From Planctomycetota bacterium (lineage in GTDB: Bacteria; Planctomycetota; UBA1135; GCA-002686595), in contig DUDB01000047.1 in the NCBI GenBank assembly GCA_012959525.1, positions 1 to 64,000 on the forward strand: a stretch of 64,000 nucleotides of DNA, written 5' to 3'. The translations under genes and the position numbers were made by a program. Below are positions 19,804-29,226 of the stretch, piece after piece. Each line of letters begins with the position of its first letter. Positions within the stretch are counted from its first letter, which is position 1. The notes under the pieces were generated by a model, which was not told the origin of the DNA, made no database searches, and was given only the letters and a program-made list of their open reading frames with translations.

Positions 19804-20109
19804 ATGGCCCAAAACCCTCTCACATCTTCAACGAGCCATGCAGCCCCCGAGGCCGTGCGAGGCGTGTGGCGTTCGGCTCTGCATTGGGCGCCGGTTTGGA
19901 TCCCCGCGCTGCTCCTGGCGCAGATCCTGGTGCTGGGACTGCGACCTGCCCTGAAGAGGCACAGCGAACTGAACGCACTTGCGCCCCAAGTGAATGAGCG
20001 CTTCCAGATCACACGCACAGAGCACGACTCCCTGGAGATGCAGAAGCAGGCCTGGGAAGATCCGATGTTCGTCGCTCGCTACCAGCGCGCCTTGAACCAG
20101 GGCCGCTAG
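19804..20109 (+). CDS. Small membrane protein, FtsB/DivIC-like candidate
   Basis: 101 residues: a cytoplasmic N-terminus of about 28 residues, one transmembrane helix (WIPALLLAQILVLGL), then a charged helix. The ending DPMFVARYQRAL resembles the DPxYxERxAR region of FtsB/DivIC septum proteins. The position immediately after eno is the same as that of ftsB in many proteobacteria. The heptad pattern is short and sequence similarity alone is weak, so the assignment leans on topology and neighbour. Confidence 0.6.
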   Translation: MAQNPLTSSTSHAAPEAVRGVWRSALHWAPVWIPALLLAQILVLGLRPALKRHSELNALAPQVNERFQITRTEHDSLEMQKQAWEDPMFVARYQRALNQGR

Positions 20110-20114
20110 GCGCC

Positions 20115-22229
20115 ATGACTCCCGCGCTGCGCTGCAAGCGCGTGGCCGCACTCGTGGTCCTTGTCCTGGGCACACACATTGCCGGGGCGGCTACGGCTCA
20201 GGAGACCCTGACGGACCAAGGGTCACTGGGCGAAGGTCCGCTGCGCAACGACACCCACCTGTTCCGCTCGCCATCCGCCCAGGCGGCTCTTGAAAGGGGC
20301 GACCGGGCATGGATGCGGGCGATCGCTGGCGGAGCCCAACGAGACCTGGACCGCACCCAAGCCTTCGAAGGCTGGCGCGCCGCTCTCGTGGATTCCTCCA
20401 CCGGCGACTCGGTGCTTCTGGCTCCGCCCGGATCAGACGTCAAGGGGCCTTGGCCCGACCCCCACTCCACCCACGCCCGGCGGTCCGAAGGGGTGAGCGA
20501 GGCGGTGCTACGCCGGCTGCTCTCCATCCCCGAAGGAGAGCTCGAGCTCTGGCAGGAACGGCTCGAACCCGAGGCCAAAACTCTGCTGAGCGCGACGCCC
20601 TACAGTCCCGCCCGCCTGGCCCGCATCGAGCGAGACATGCCCCTGACCCGGGCGGCCGCCCTAGCCGCCCTGCGCCTGGCTGACTTCAGCCTAGAGGGGG
20701 GCCGCCTGGAGGACGTTCGCACCTGGCTGCGGCGCGCGCGCCGGCATGCGAACGCCCAGCCCAGAGGCCGTTCCCCCATGGACGACCTGGACGCGGGCCT
20801 CGATCAGCGCGAGGCCCTCCTGGCGTCTCTGGCCGTGAGCCGGGATGAGGGTTCAGCGCCCTGGGAAGAAGCGACCGAGCTCGAGGCCACCCTCGCCGTA
20901 CGCCTGGAGAGCGCCTACACCATGTCCCCCGATGTCAGACCGGTGCCCTTGGGCCGACGGGTCGCCCCGGGAGCGGCCTTCTTTGAAGACGGCTCGCTAC
21001 TGGTACAAAGTCCCCGCGGCCTGGCCCTCTTCCGTCCCGACGTGCTCAGCGGAGCAGGCGGAGATAGGACGCGCCGACACCAGTATGAGGACCTGCTCAC
21101 GGTACCTCCCGTGCGCCCCTTCGCCCTGCCCTCGTCCGGAGGCTGGCCCCTCTTGCCATGCACCGAAGGAATGCACGCCGTACTGGTGGTGGATCGCGGT
21201 CGAGCTGGTCGCACCGTGGGCAACATTCCCCTCTCCGCCAACGGGAACCACCTGGCCTGCCTGATCCTGGGCCCCGGCGGACAGTTGCGCTTGGGATGGC
21301 GTCTCTCCCAAGAAGGCTTGGTGCGGCCGGGCCGCGCCACGCTGCCCTGGAACGAGGCTATGGGAACGCCGGGGCGCTTCGAATTCCAACCCGGACCCAT
21401 CACCGGGGAGGGTCGCGTATTCGTCCAGGCCAGAGGACTCCCCCACCCGGATGAAGGCGGCGCGTTGAAGAGCGCCGACGTGATGCTCTTCGCCTTGGAC
21501 CTGGAGACCGGGGGCCTGATCTGGTCGAGGCCCCTCACACGCCCCGCCGACCTGCGCCAGCCCGGCAGCGCCATCGGAGTGGTGCCCACGACCGGCATGC
21601 CCCTGTCTCTGGCGGGAGGGGTACTGATTGCAGGAACCAACATGGGCCTGATGTGCGCCTTCGAGGCCCTGGATGGTCGTCACCTGTGGAGCGTGCGCAC
21701 TCAGCGGCGTGAGGTGGGCGAGGCCGGTTGGCCGGGATCGCGGCGGCCCCTGGTCACAGAGTCGGTCGGTGGCCCCGGGGCAGTGTTGGTCGCGCCTTTG
21801 GACTCAACCCACGCCTACGCCTTGACCCTACGGCCCGGGCCCGACTTCCCACTCTTCACCAGCGTGCCCCAAAGCAAGGGCACCTTGATCGATCTGGCAG
21901 CAGGAGATGCACAGGGTGGATGGCTCTTCCTGGGTCGCGATGGCCGCCACCAAGCGCTACGGACGCTGGACCCAGAGCATGGTCTGCGCTCCTCCCTGTA
22001 CCTGGGCGCTGGAGAGCTGTTCGAGGGTCCCGCTTTGACGTCTGCCGAGCGCGTTCTGGTCACATCAGACCGTGGGCTCTATCTGTTTGATCGCACGCGG
22101 GAGTGCTACCTGATGGCGGTTGGCCGCATGCAGCCCCTTGGAGCTGGCGCGGGTGGACGCGTTGTGGCACGGGGCGGCATCGTTGCCGTCACGGGAAGGG
22201 ACACCCTGTGGGTCTTCCGCGCGCGCTGA
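20115..22229 (+). CDS. Exported PQQ-like beta-propeller protein, hypothetical
   Basis: 704 residues with a signal peptide (residues 1-28, ending GAATA-Q). The N-terminal 270 residues are helical. The rest contains propeller-blade signatures of the Gly-x-x-x-Trp type, such as LETGGLIWSRPL and LDGRHLWSVRT. There is no quinone-binding or catalytic signature, so a binding or scaffold role is more likely than dehydrogenase activity. It starts 5 bp after the FtsB-like gene, so it probably shares the eno transcript. It resembles in build the double-propeller gene of the MoxR locus (31672-36417). Confidence 0.75.
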   Translation: MTPALRCKRVAALVVLVLGTHIAGAATAQETLTDQGSLGEGPLRNDTHLFRSPSAQAALERGDRAWMRAIAGGAQRDLDRTQAFEGWRAALVDSSTGDSVLLAPPGSDVKGPWPDPHSTHARRSEGVSEAVLRRLLSIPEGELELWQERLEPEAKTLLSATPYSPARLARIERDMPLTRAAALAALRLADFSLEGGRLEDVRTWLRRARRHANAQPRGRSPMDDLDAGLDQREALLASLAVSRDEGSAPWEEATELEATLAVRLESAYTMSPDVRPVPLGRRVAPGAAFFEDGSLLVQSPRGLALFRPDVLSGAGGDRTRRHQYEDLLTVPPVRPFALPSSGGWPLLPCTEGMHAVLVVDRGRAGRTVGNIPLSANGNHLACLILGPGGQLRLGWRLSQEGLVRPGRATLPWNEAMGTPGRFEFQPGPITGEGRVFVQARGLPHPDEGGALKSADVMLFALDLETGGLIWSRPLTRPADLRQPGSAIGVVPTTGMPLSLAGGVLIAGTNMGLMCAFEALDGRHLWSVRTQRREVGEAGWPGSRRPLVTESVGGPGAVLVAPLDSTHAYALTLRPGPDFPLFTSVPQSKGTLIDLAAGDAQGGWLFLGRDGRHQALRTLDPEHGLRSSLYLGAGELFEGPALTSAERVLVTSDRGLYLFDRTRECYLMAVGRMQPLGAGAGGRVVARGGIVAVTGRDTLWVFRAR

Positions 22230-22248
22230 CCGGAACAGGATTGCCTGA

Positions 22249-22272
22249 AGCTCTGGGCGCGAGTCCAGGGCT
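22249..22272. terminator. Hairpin between convergent genes
   Basis: AGCTCTGG (22249-22256) pairs with CCAGGGCT (22265-22272) across an 8-nt loop, with one G-U pair. It lies in the 45-bp gap between the stops of two convergent genes, so it may serve both directions. No T-run follows. Confidence 0.5.
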
Positions 22273-22274
22273 AG

Positions 22275-23765
22275 CTAGGAGCGAGAGTTCTCTGAACCTC
22301 CGATCTCACGTGCATCCTGCATGACCTCCACCAACTCCTCTAGCATGAAGGGTTTTTGCAGGACACCTGCGTAGTCCTGCCCCACGACCGCGCTCATCTC
22401 CACGGACAGCTCGCCAGTCATGAACACCGTTCTCTGCGCGAGCTCGGGCTTCATCTCGCGGATCCGCTGATAGGCCTCCACCCCACCGCCACCCGGCATC
22501 CTCACGTCGAGAAGCAGCAGATCGAAGTCGTCACTGCGGGCAACTTCGATCGCTTGGGTAGCATCTTCAACAAGGACCGCGTCAGCACCCATGCGCTTGA
22601 AGGCTCGCTCAAGAAAGCACCGAATGGACTCCTCATCTTCTGCAATGAGAATCCGAACTCCCGCAAGATCGGCGGAGGAGACCGCCCGCCTCGGCCCTTG
22701 TACCTCAGGCCGCCGGCTGATTTCAATTGCCGGAAGCACGATGCGGAAGGTCGCTCCTCCGCCTTCTGTGTCGAGGATTTCGACTCGGCCACCATGTGCC
22801 GCCGCAATGGCCTGGACCACCGTCAACCCGAGTCCCGTGCCCTCTCCCACCGGCTTGGTCGAATAGAACGGGTCGAAGATCCCGCCCCGCTTGTCCATGG
22901 GGATTCCCGGGCCGTGGTCGACAACGTCCAGTTGGATGACGTCCGCATGATACTTGGCAGACACCTCTACATGCGGTTCATTTTCGAGGCCCGCGGTCGT
23001 CGATGCGTATTCGGCGTTGAGCACCAGATTCAAGAGTGCCTGGATCAACTGATTCGAGTTGCCCCGGACAATGGGTAAACGCTCGGCGATGTCCAGAGTC
23101 AACTTCACCTTGCTCGAGTGGAACTTGTGCAGCCGGGCGAACTTGTGGCAGAGCTCGGAGATGTCAATGTTGTCGGACAGATCATCGTCGACCCGCGCGT
23201 ACTCCTTCAGGTCCTTCACGATTTCGGAAGCGCGTAGCAACTCGCTCTTGGCCGTTCCGATCAGGTCTTCATAGTCCGAAGCGCTTGGCTCGGCCTCATC
23301 GAGGCAGCCCAGGGCACCGGCGAGGGCATTATTGAGTTCATGGGCCACAACGGACGCGATGGAGCCCATCGTTGCCATGCGCTCGGTATGCAAGAGTTGC
23401 GGCCTGAAGGCCTTCTCCTTGCTCAAGTCCCGGATCACGGCAACGGATCTGCCCTGACGATCAGGAGTTGGCGCCAGACTCACGCCGGTGACGAATTCTC
23501 CACGACGGGGCGTATCGAAACGAATCTCCTGGCGATTGGGGATCTCTCCACCCCGCACCTCATCGAGCATGGCCTGCAGCGCTCCACCGTCAAGTCGGTG
23601 CACGAAGCGGGTGAGCGGGGCATTCTTCAAGCCACTCTCTTCCATGGAGAAGATGAGGACGGCTGCGGGGTTCGCAGAGAAGATAACACCCTCTTCATCG
23701 AGGGTCAGAATGGCCAAGGGAGAGGCCTTCCACGCATCGGCGTAGAGTTGCGATTCGCTCACCAT
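22275..23765 (-). CDS. Hybrid sensor histidine kinase: PAS, kinase, receiver
   Basis: 496 residues from the ATG at 23765, chosen because GGAGGGG lies 4 nt upstream. There is no membrane segment, so it is a cytoplasmic sensor. A PAS domain (about 10-115) is followed by a HisKA helix with phospho-acceptor His142 (VVAHELNN), an HATPase domain with N-box Asn250, DHGPGIP and GTGLGL, and a C-terminal receiver with Asp420 (LLLLDVRMPGG) and Lys471. The receiver probably relays phosphate to an unlinked phosphotransfer protein or feeds back on the kinase. No DNA-binding partner lies nearby. Confidence 0.93.
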   Translation of the reverse strand: MVSESQLYADAWKASPLAILTLDEEGVIFSANPAAVLIFSMEESGLKNAPLTRFVHRLDGGALQAMLDEVRGGEIPNRQEIRFDTPRRGEFVTGVSLAPTPDRQGRSVAVIRDLSKEKAFRPQLLHTERMATMGSIASVVAHELNNALAGALGCLDEAEPSASDYEDLIGTAKSELLRASEIVKDLKEYARVDDDLSDNIDISELCHKFARLHKFHSSKVKLTLDIAERLPIVRGNSNQLIQALLNLVLNAEYASTTAGLENEPHVEVSAKYHADVIQLDVVDHGPGIPMDKRGGIFDPFYSTKPVGEGTGLGLTVVQAIAAAHGGRVEILDTEGGGATFRIVLPAIEISRRPEVQGPRRAVSSADLAGVRILIAEDEESIRCFLERAFKRMGADAVLVEDATQAIEVARSDDFDLLLLDVRMPGGGGVEAYQRIREMKPELAQRTVFMTGELSVEMSAVVGQDYAGVLQKPFMLEELVEVMQDAREIGGSENSRS

Positions 23766-23769
23766 CCGA

Positions 23770-23776
23770 CCCCTCC
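23770..23776 (-). promoter_or_regulatory. Strong Shine-Dalgarno that fixes the histidine kinase start
   Basis: GGAGGGG on the minus strand, 4 nt before the ATG at 23765. Most genes here lack such a site, so this one decides against the in-frame upstream start at 23807. Confidence 0.7.
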
Positions 23777-23892
23777 GCGAATGGAGCCGAAAGGGAGGGG
23801 GCTGCAAACGTTGGATCCGCAGACCAACTTAAGAGAAGCTGGCCAACCCAGGTAGGTTTGGTCTGAATTCACGGGATGTGAATCAGCGCCCT

Positions 23893-24519
23893 CTACACAA
23901 CCTGCGGGTTGAGTGTGTAGGTGCCGACGATGGATGCCTCGGCCAAGATGTGCCCATTGAGTGCCGGCAAGACGTCCGCGCCTGCAAAGGCCCCGTCAAC
24001 CGCGCACGTCTCGACGTCGAGAGCGTAGAGAGTGAAGTGGTAGTGATGCACGAGGGTGTCGTTCCAGGGAGGGCAAGGACCGTCGTACCCGAAGTAGTCT
24101 CCACACATGTCAGCGTCGCCAGCGAACCAGCCGGTGTAGTCGTTGACTCCCTGGCGCGTGGCTTCGGGTCCGGCAGGACCTTCTTTTCCACGCGGGGTCA
24201 CTCCGTCCGAGTACGCGCCAGCCTTGATCGATCTGCAAGAGGCGGCGATGTCCACCAGAGTCCAGTGGAAGAAGTCCACCCGCGGCAGATCCGCGGGAAC
24301 CTCCCGACCTTCCTGATTCACGTCATCGCCCTGGCTCGGAACGTCGGGGTCGTGGCAAACAAGAGCAAACGACTTTGTTCCTTCGGGGACGTCCGACCAG
24401 GCGAGGTGGGGATTCCTGTTGCCCGCGAGGGTGACATGTGATTCTTCGTCAAAATCACAGAACGCAAATTCGGCGGGGATGCGGGACTCCGACTGAATAC
24501 TCTCGGAAACAAGGTTCAT
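23893..24519 (-). CDS. YbhB/YbcL-type phosphatidylethanolamine-binding (PEBP, Raf-kinase-inhibitor-like) protein
   Basis: 208 residues, cytoplasmic. PEBP landmarks: NPHLAWSDVPEGTKSFALV, the HDPDVPS ligand-site motif, FFHWTLVDI, and YFGYDGPCPPWNDT with HHYHFTLYALD. The bacterial family role is not settled; small-ligand or lipid-headgroup binding is the structural expectation. An insertion around residues 65-80 (QGDDVNQEGREVPADL) is longer than in YbhB of E. coli. AAGGAG lies 7 nt upstream of the ATG (24527-24532), a strong ribosome-binding site. Confidence 0.9.
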   Translation of the reverse strand: MNLVSESIQSESRIPAEFAFCDFDEESHVTLAGNRNPHLAWSDVPEGTKSFALVCHDPDVPSQGDDVNQEGREVPADLPRVDFFHWTLVDIAASCRSIKAGAYSDGVTPRGKEGPAGPEATRQGVNDYTGWFAGDADMCGDYFGYDGPCPPWNDTLVHHYHFTLYALDVETCAVDGAFAGADVLPALNGHILAEASIVGTYTLNPQVV

Positions 24520-24992
24520 GTGGGTTCTCCTTTGCGTGACTTGGACAATACGACCCGGTCACTAATCGGCGGAACAGTCTACTCCTCCCAAAACACGCTG
24601 TATATTCCCCCAGGAGGCCTCTGTCGCCCCTTTCGGCTCATGGCCAGCCCTTCGTGGCGGCTTGTCCGTGGGCGCCGACGACGGGAAACAAGAGCTCGGA
24701 CGCCGAGATCGCAGGCCAAGGGCCATTTTCTGCGGTCCAGCGCAGCGCCCGCCGCCCTCCATCGGAAATCTGCACAATCGACCGTCTCGGAGAGAATCAT
24801 GCAAGGCCTCACCCCGGGTCCACCGGCTCTAGGCCAGAGGCCAAGACCGGGACAAGAGCGGTTTGACTCAAACCGGACGCCCAAATGAATGAGGTGACCA
24901 GAAAGGGACTGCGACTCACAGGGCGTCTATGGACTAAGGTAGGACTCCAGGACGACCCGAAAAGACCATCCTCACCCCCTCTCAACCACCCC
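24520..24992. other. Divergent intergenic region upstream of the MoxR operon
   Basis: A 473-bp stretch between the PEBP start and the MoxR start. It probably holds both divergent promoters. A short frame running from 24520 to 24888 has Arg/Pro/Ser-rich translation and no recognisable motif, so it was not called. A TTGACT hexamer at 24863-24868 could be a -35 element for the rightward operon, but the matching -10 is poor. No hairpin, repeat or RNA gene was recognised. Confidence 0.5.
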
Positions 24993-26021
24993 ATGTCTGA
25001 AGCCTCCCTCGAGCGACTGCGCGCAACCCACGCGCAAATGAAAACCGAACTGCAGCGCGTGATCGTCGGCCAGGACGAGGTCATCGATCAGCTCCTGTTG
25101 GCTATCTTGACCCGTGGGCACTGCCTGCTGGTGGGTGTTCCGGGGCTGGCCAAGACCCTGATGATCTCAAGCCTCGCCCAGACCATGAAGCTGGCTTTCA
25201 ACCGCATCCAGTTCACCCCCGACCTGATGCCCTCGGACATCACGGGCACGGAGCTCCTGCACATTGACCCGGAGGGTGGCGAGCGTTCATTCCGTTTTGC
25301 GCCGGGGCCTCTGTTCTGCAGCGTCCTGCTCGCGGACGAGATCAACCGCACGCCCCCCAAGACTCAGGCAGCCCTGTTGGAGGCGATGGTGGAACGCCAG
25401 GTCACTTCTGGAGGCACTACTCACCCTCTGCCGGACCCGTTCTTCGTGCTCGCCACCCAAAACCCGATTGAACAGGAGGGCACCTATCCACTGCCCGAAG
25501 CCCAGCTGGACCGTTTCATGTTCATGGTGAAGGTGGGCTACCCCAACGCGGACGAGGAGCGCGAGATCCTGAGACGCACAACGGGCGGAGCGGGTGAGCA
25601 GATTCAGGGCATCCTTGACGGTGAGGTGCTGCATGAGCTGCAGGCCGCCGTGCGCGAAGTGCCCGTTGCGGACGCCGTCTACGACTACGCCCTGGCCCTG
25701 ACGCGCAGCTCGCGTGTGGGAGGCGAAGAGTCCTTGGACTTCATCGACCAATACGTCACCTGGGGCGCCGGCCCGCGCGCCAGCCAATACCTAATCCTGG
25801 GGGCCAAGGCCCACGCCGCCCTGCAGGGCCGCAGCCACGTCTCCACGGAAGACGTGCGCGCTCTGGCCCATCCCGTGCTGCGCCACCGCATCCTGGTCAA
25901 CTTCACGGCGCAGGCGGAGGGGGTGGACTCCGACGCCATCATTGATCGCTTGTTGGAGCACATCCAACCTGGGGCAGACGTCGGCAAAGGACTGCCCGGA
26001 CTAAGCGAGGCCGCTGGCTGA
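24993..26021 (+). CDS. MoxR-family AAA+ ATPase
   Basis: 342 residues from the ATG at 24993; an upstream ATG at 24885 would add a Lys/Arg-rich segment not typical of the family. Walker A is GVPGLAKT (48-55) and Walker B LLADEINR (Asp115/Glu116). Sensor 1 is ATQNPIEQEGTYPLPEAQLDR, typical of MoxR. MoxR ATPases act as chaperone-like activators of VWA-domain partners. Here DUF58 and two VWA-type membrane proteins follow immediately, the canonical arrangement. It is the first gene of the 20-kb operon. Confidence 0.95.
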   Translation: MSEASLERLRATHAQMKTELQRVIVGQDEVIDQLLLAILTRGHCLLVGVPGLAKTLMISSLAQTMKLAFNRIQFTPDLMPSDITGTELLHIDPEGGERSFRFAPGPLFCSVLLADEINRTPPKTQAALLEAMVERQVTSGGTTHPLPDPFFVLATQNPIEQEGTYPLPEAQLDRFMFMVKVGYPNADEEREILRRTTGGAGEQIQGILDGEVLHELQAAVREVPVADAVYDYALALTRSSRVGGEESLDFIDQYVTWGAGPRASQYLILGAKAHAALQGRSHVSTEDVRALAHPVLRHRILVNFTAQAEGVDSDAIIDRLLEHIQPGADVGKGLPGLSEAAG

Positions 26022-26034
26022 GACCTCGCCTTCG

Positions 26035-26943
26035 ATGGCTTCCCAATTCGCAGGACTCGATCCGGCAATCCTCGACCGCCTCTCCAGCTTGAGCCTGGTA
26101 GCGCGCAAGGTCGTGGAGGGCACCCTGGCCGGAACTCACCGCTCCCCGCACCGGGGGAGCTCGGTGGAGTTCGCCCAACATCGTGCCTACGCTCCCGGCG
26201 ACGAGGTGCGACGCATCGACTGGAAGGTGTACGCCCGGTCCGAACGACTGGTTGTCAAGGAGTACGTAGAGGAGACGAACCTCGCCTGCAACCTCCTGTT
26301 GGATGCCTCCGAGTCCATGGCATTCCGCTCACTCGACTGGAGCAAATTTGACTATGCCCGCTGGGCTGTAGCCGCCCTCAGCCACCTGGTGATCGGTGCC
26401 CGGGACACCGCGGGGTTGGTGGTGTTCGACGAAGGTCACCGCAGCAAGGTACCCCCGGGCAACGGGACGGCCCAGGAAGTGGCCATCCTGAAGACTCTGG
26501 AAGACAGCGCGCCCGCAGGCCCCACGGCCATCGGCGAAGTGCTACACGCTCTGGCCCCACGCCTCAGGCGCCGGGGCATCACGATGATCTTCAGCGACTT
26601 CTTCGACGAGGTGCAGACCATCCTCGAAGGGGTCCGGCGACTGGTCCACCAGGGACACGAGCCGATCCTGGTGCAGGTCCTCGATCCCCTGGAGAAGAGC
26701 TTTGAGCTGGATGCCCTGCTCAAGCTGGAAGGGCTTGAGGGGGCCGGTTCAGTCAAGATCGACCCCAAGGCCATCCGCGAGGCCTACCTGGAGGAACTCG
26801 AGGCCCACAACCGGGAGCTGGCCCGGGGGGCGCGCGCCCTGTCGGTGGATCTGATCCAGACCACGACCGACAAGCCATTGGACGCCGTGCTCTCCGCCTA
26901 CCTGACCCGACGCAGTGCGCGGGCACGAGGAGGTGGACGCTAG
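26035..26943 (+). CDS. DUF58 domain protein (VWA-like)
   Basis: 302 residues, cytoplasmic. The DUF58 signature YAPGDEVRRIDWKVYAR occupies about 52-68 and is followed by a VWA-like domain with a MIDAS-type DxSxS (Asp90, DASES). DUF58 proteins are encoded beside MoxR ATPases and are thought to be their partners. It starts 13 bp after the ATPase gene and its stop directly precedes the next ATG. Confidence 0.95.
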   Translation: MASQFAGLDPAILDRLSSLSLVARKVVEGTLAGTHRSPHRGSSVEFAQHRAYAPGDEVRRIDWKVYARSERLVVKEYVEETNLACNLLLDASESMAFRSLDWSKFDYARWAVAALSHLVIGARDTAGLVVFDEGHRSKVPPGNGTAQEVAILKTLEDSAPAGPTAIGEVLHALAPRLRRRGITMIFSDFFDEVQTILEGVRRLVHQGHEPILVQVLDPLEKSFELDALLKLEGLEGAGSVKIDPKAIREAYLEELEAHNRELARGARALSVDLIQTTTDKPLDAVLSAYLTRRSARARGGGR

Positions 26944-29226
26944 ATGTTCGAGGGCTTTGTGAATCCCGGACTCGTGATCGGCACGTCCCTGGCGGCCGTG
27001 CCCCTGTTGATCCACCTGCTCAACCGGCAGCGCCACAAGCCCCTCGCCTGGGGCGCCATGCGCTTTGTGATCGCCGCCTATCGCAAGACCCGACGCAGGG
27101 TACAGCTCGAGAACCTCTTGCTGTTGCTCCTGCGCATGGGCGTGGTTGCGCTGCTCGCCCTGTGCGTGGCGCGCCCCTTCGTCGGAGCGGATGGAGGCCT
27201 GGCACTCTTGACCGAGGCACGCCAAGACGTGGTACTGGTTGTGGACGCTTCAGCCTCCATGGGCTATCGCGAAGACGTGGAGACCATCTTCGAGCGCAGC
27301 CTGCGCCGAGCCACGTCATTCTTGGAGAAGCTGGATGGTCCACGCGGCGATCGCGTGCAGCTGATTGTCATGGGCGGCACCCCGCGTGCCCTGGGCTGGG
27401 GAGATCCGAGCAAGGCCCTGGCATTGATCCCGACCCTCTCCCCTGGCGCGGAGCGCGCCGACCTGGCGGCCACCCTCGGCAAAGTGCTGGCCATCTGTGA
27501 AGAGGATGCCTCGGGCACGGGTAGCTCCCACGTACAGGTGCGCGTCCTATGCGATTTACAGCAGGACCTCTTCGCCAGCCTGCGCGGCACCCTGTCCGCG
27601 GAAGACTCCAGCATCAATCTCGAGGGCGAGCAAGCTGCCGAGGGCTCAGGAAGTGAACCCCTGGCACGGCAGCACCTGGACAAGCTCCAGGAGTTGGGGG
27701 TGCATGTCATCGTGGAGGACCACGGGCCGGCCCCCACCCACCCGGCCAACCTCTCCATCCAATCGGTACGCACCCTGAACCAACCCATCGGCGAGAAGGC
27801 CAGGGTGCAGGTGGTGGTGCAGGTCGCCAACCACGGAACGTCTCCGCGTCCCGCAGAGCGCGTCTCCCTGAGCGTGAACGGCAACAAGCTGCCCGTTGCG
27901 CAGGTGGATATTCCCCCGCTGGGCCGAGCCGAAGCGCTCTTTTCATTCCAGGCCGAGACCCCTGGAGCCCAGGCGCTCCTGGCTCAATTGGAGGGCGACC
28001 GTCTCTCGGTGGATGACCGCCGCGCGGCCGTCATCATGGTACCCCCGGCCATTTCAGTGTTGGTGGTTAACGGCGCACCGTCGACCGACCTGGACAAGGA
28101 CGGTGTCGGCTATCTGCTCATGGCCCTCGAACCCCTGCGAGGAGGGGACGGGCCGGGCAACACCCTCAGCGCTCCCTTCGCTGCCCGCGAGATCGCCCCG
28201 GCGGACCTGCTCGCCTCCAGCCTGGACCTGCGTGACTACGACGTCATCGTTCTGGCAGGAGTGGCCAGTCTGCCGGAGTTCGCCGTTCAAGCCTTGACCG
28301 AACGGGTCGCCAGCGGGGCCTCCCTGATCTTCGCCATGGGTTCGCGTCTGGCTGACTTGGAAGGCACCAATGCGCGCCTGTTCGGGGCCGACGGATCCGG
28401 CCTCCTTCCGGCGGAGCTGGTGCAAAAGCGAAGTACCTCCCGGCGCGGACGCTACTGGCGAGTGGCGCAATTCGATGAGACCCACCCGGCTCTGAGCTTC
28501 TTCGCCGAGGAGCGTTGGATGCCTCTACTCACCGAGGTGCCCATCTATTCCTTCGTGGAATCGCGCCCCCTGGAGGATGCCAGGGTGCTGGCCCGCCTTG
28601 ATGACGAAGGCCAATCCCCCCTGCTGGTCGAGCGCGCCTTCGACCAGGGCCGGGTGTACCTCTGGACGACCAGCTTCCAGCGCGAATGGACGGACATTGC
28701 GGCCTCCCCCAACACCCTCGTACCCCTGGTGCATGAGTGGATCGTGCACGCGGGCAGCCGGAACGAGAGCTCCCGCGAGGCACGGCCAGCTGAGTCACTG
28801 GGCCTTGTCCTGCACGCCTTTCCGCGCTCGCCCCAGTTAGTGCGCCCCGACGGAACGGGCCGCCCCCTGGCCGAGGAGCCCGTGCAGCAGGCAGATGGCC
28901 GCTGGCGCCTGGCCACTCTGACCCCTTCCGATACAGCCCTGCCCGGTTTGTACAAGGTGCAACTGGAAGGTGCGCCAGCTGAGCCTCTCGCCATCGCCCT
29001 CGATCCGCGTGAGAGCGAACTCGAACGGATCCCGCCCGCAGCACTGAACGGCCTGCACCCCGCTCTCTCCCTCGCTAAGGCAGACGGGGGGACGTCCGGG
29101 GACAAGCCAGTGGCGCCCAGGCGCGGGGAGCTCTGGCGCTGGCTGGCTCTGGCCGCGCTGGCATTCCTGGTGGCGGAGTCCGTCTGGGGTGCTCGATTGG
29201 GACGCCGCAGGAGGATGACCGCATGA
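26944..29226 (+). CDS. BatA-like membrane protein with VWA domain
   Basis: 760 residues. The N-terminus is the BatA membrane module: FVNPGLVIGTSLAAVPLLIHLLNRQR, then a basic loop and a second helix (LLLLLLRMGVVALLALCVARPF). A VWA domain follows with an intact MIDAS DxSxS at Asp101. The middle contains beta-sandwich-like sequence around residues 270-350 and an amidotransferase-like fold region around 360-560. The C-terminus has a third hydrophobic helix (WLALAALAFLVAESVWGA). It is probably anchored with the VWA domain outside the cytoplasm. It overlaps the next gene by 4 bp. Confidence 0.9.
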   Translation: MFEGFVNPGLVIGTSLAAVPLLIHLLNRQRHKPLAWGAMRFVIAAYRKTRRRVQLENLLLLLLRMGVVALLALCVARPFVGADGGLALLTEARQDVVLVVDASASMGYREDVETIFERSLRRATSFLEKLDGPRGDRVQLIVMGGTPRALGWGDPSKALALIPTLSPGAERADLAATLGKVLAICEEDASGTGSSHVQVRVLCDLQQDLFASLRGTLSAEDSSINLEGEQAAEGSGSEPLARQHLDKLQELGVHVIVEDHGPAPTHPANLSIQSVRTLNQPIGEKARVQVVVQVANHGTSPRPAERVSLSVNGNKLPVAQVDIPPLGRAEALFSFQAETPGAQALLAQLEGDRLSVDDRRAAVIMVPPAISVLVVNGAPSTDLDKDGVGYLLMALEPLRGGDGPGNTLSAPFAAREIAPADLLASSLDLRDYDVIVLAGVASLPEFAVQALTERVASGASLIFAMGSRLADLEGTNARLFGADGSGLLPAELVQKRSTSRRGRYWRVAQFDETHPALSFFAEERWMPLLTEVPIYSFVESRPLEDARVLARLDDEGQSPLLVERAFDQGRVYLWTTSFQREWTDIAASPNTLVPLVHEWIVHAGSRNESSREARPAESLGLVLHAFPRSPQLVRPDGTGRPLAEEPVQQADGRWRLATLTPSDTALPGLYKVQLEGAPAEPLAIALDPRESELERIPPAALNGLHPALSLAKADGGTSGDKPVAPRRGELWRWLALAALAFLVAESVWGARLGRRRRMTA

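Noticed and set aside
24520-24888. 122-codon frame in the gap before the MoxR gene
   Set aside because: Arg/Pro/Ser-rich translation with no motif and no support from overlap or ribosome-binding site.
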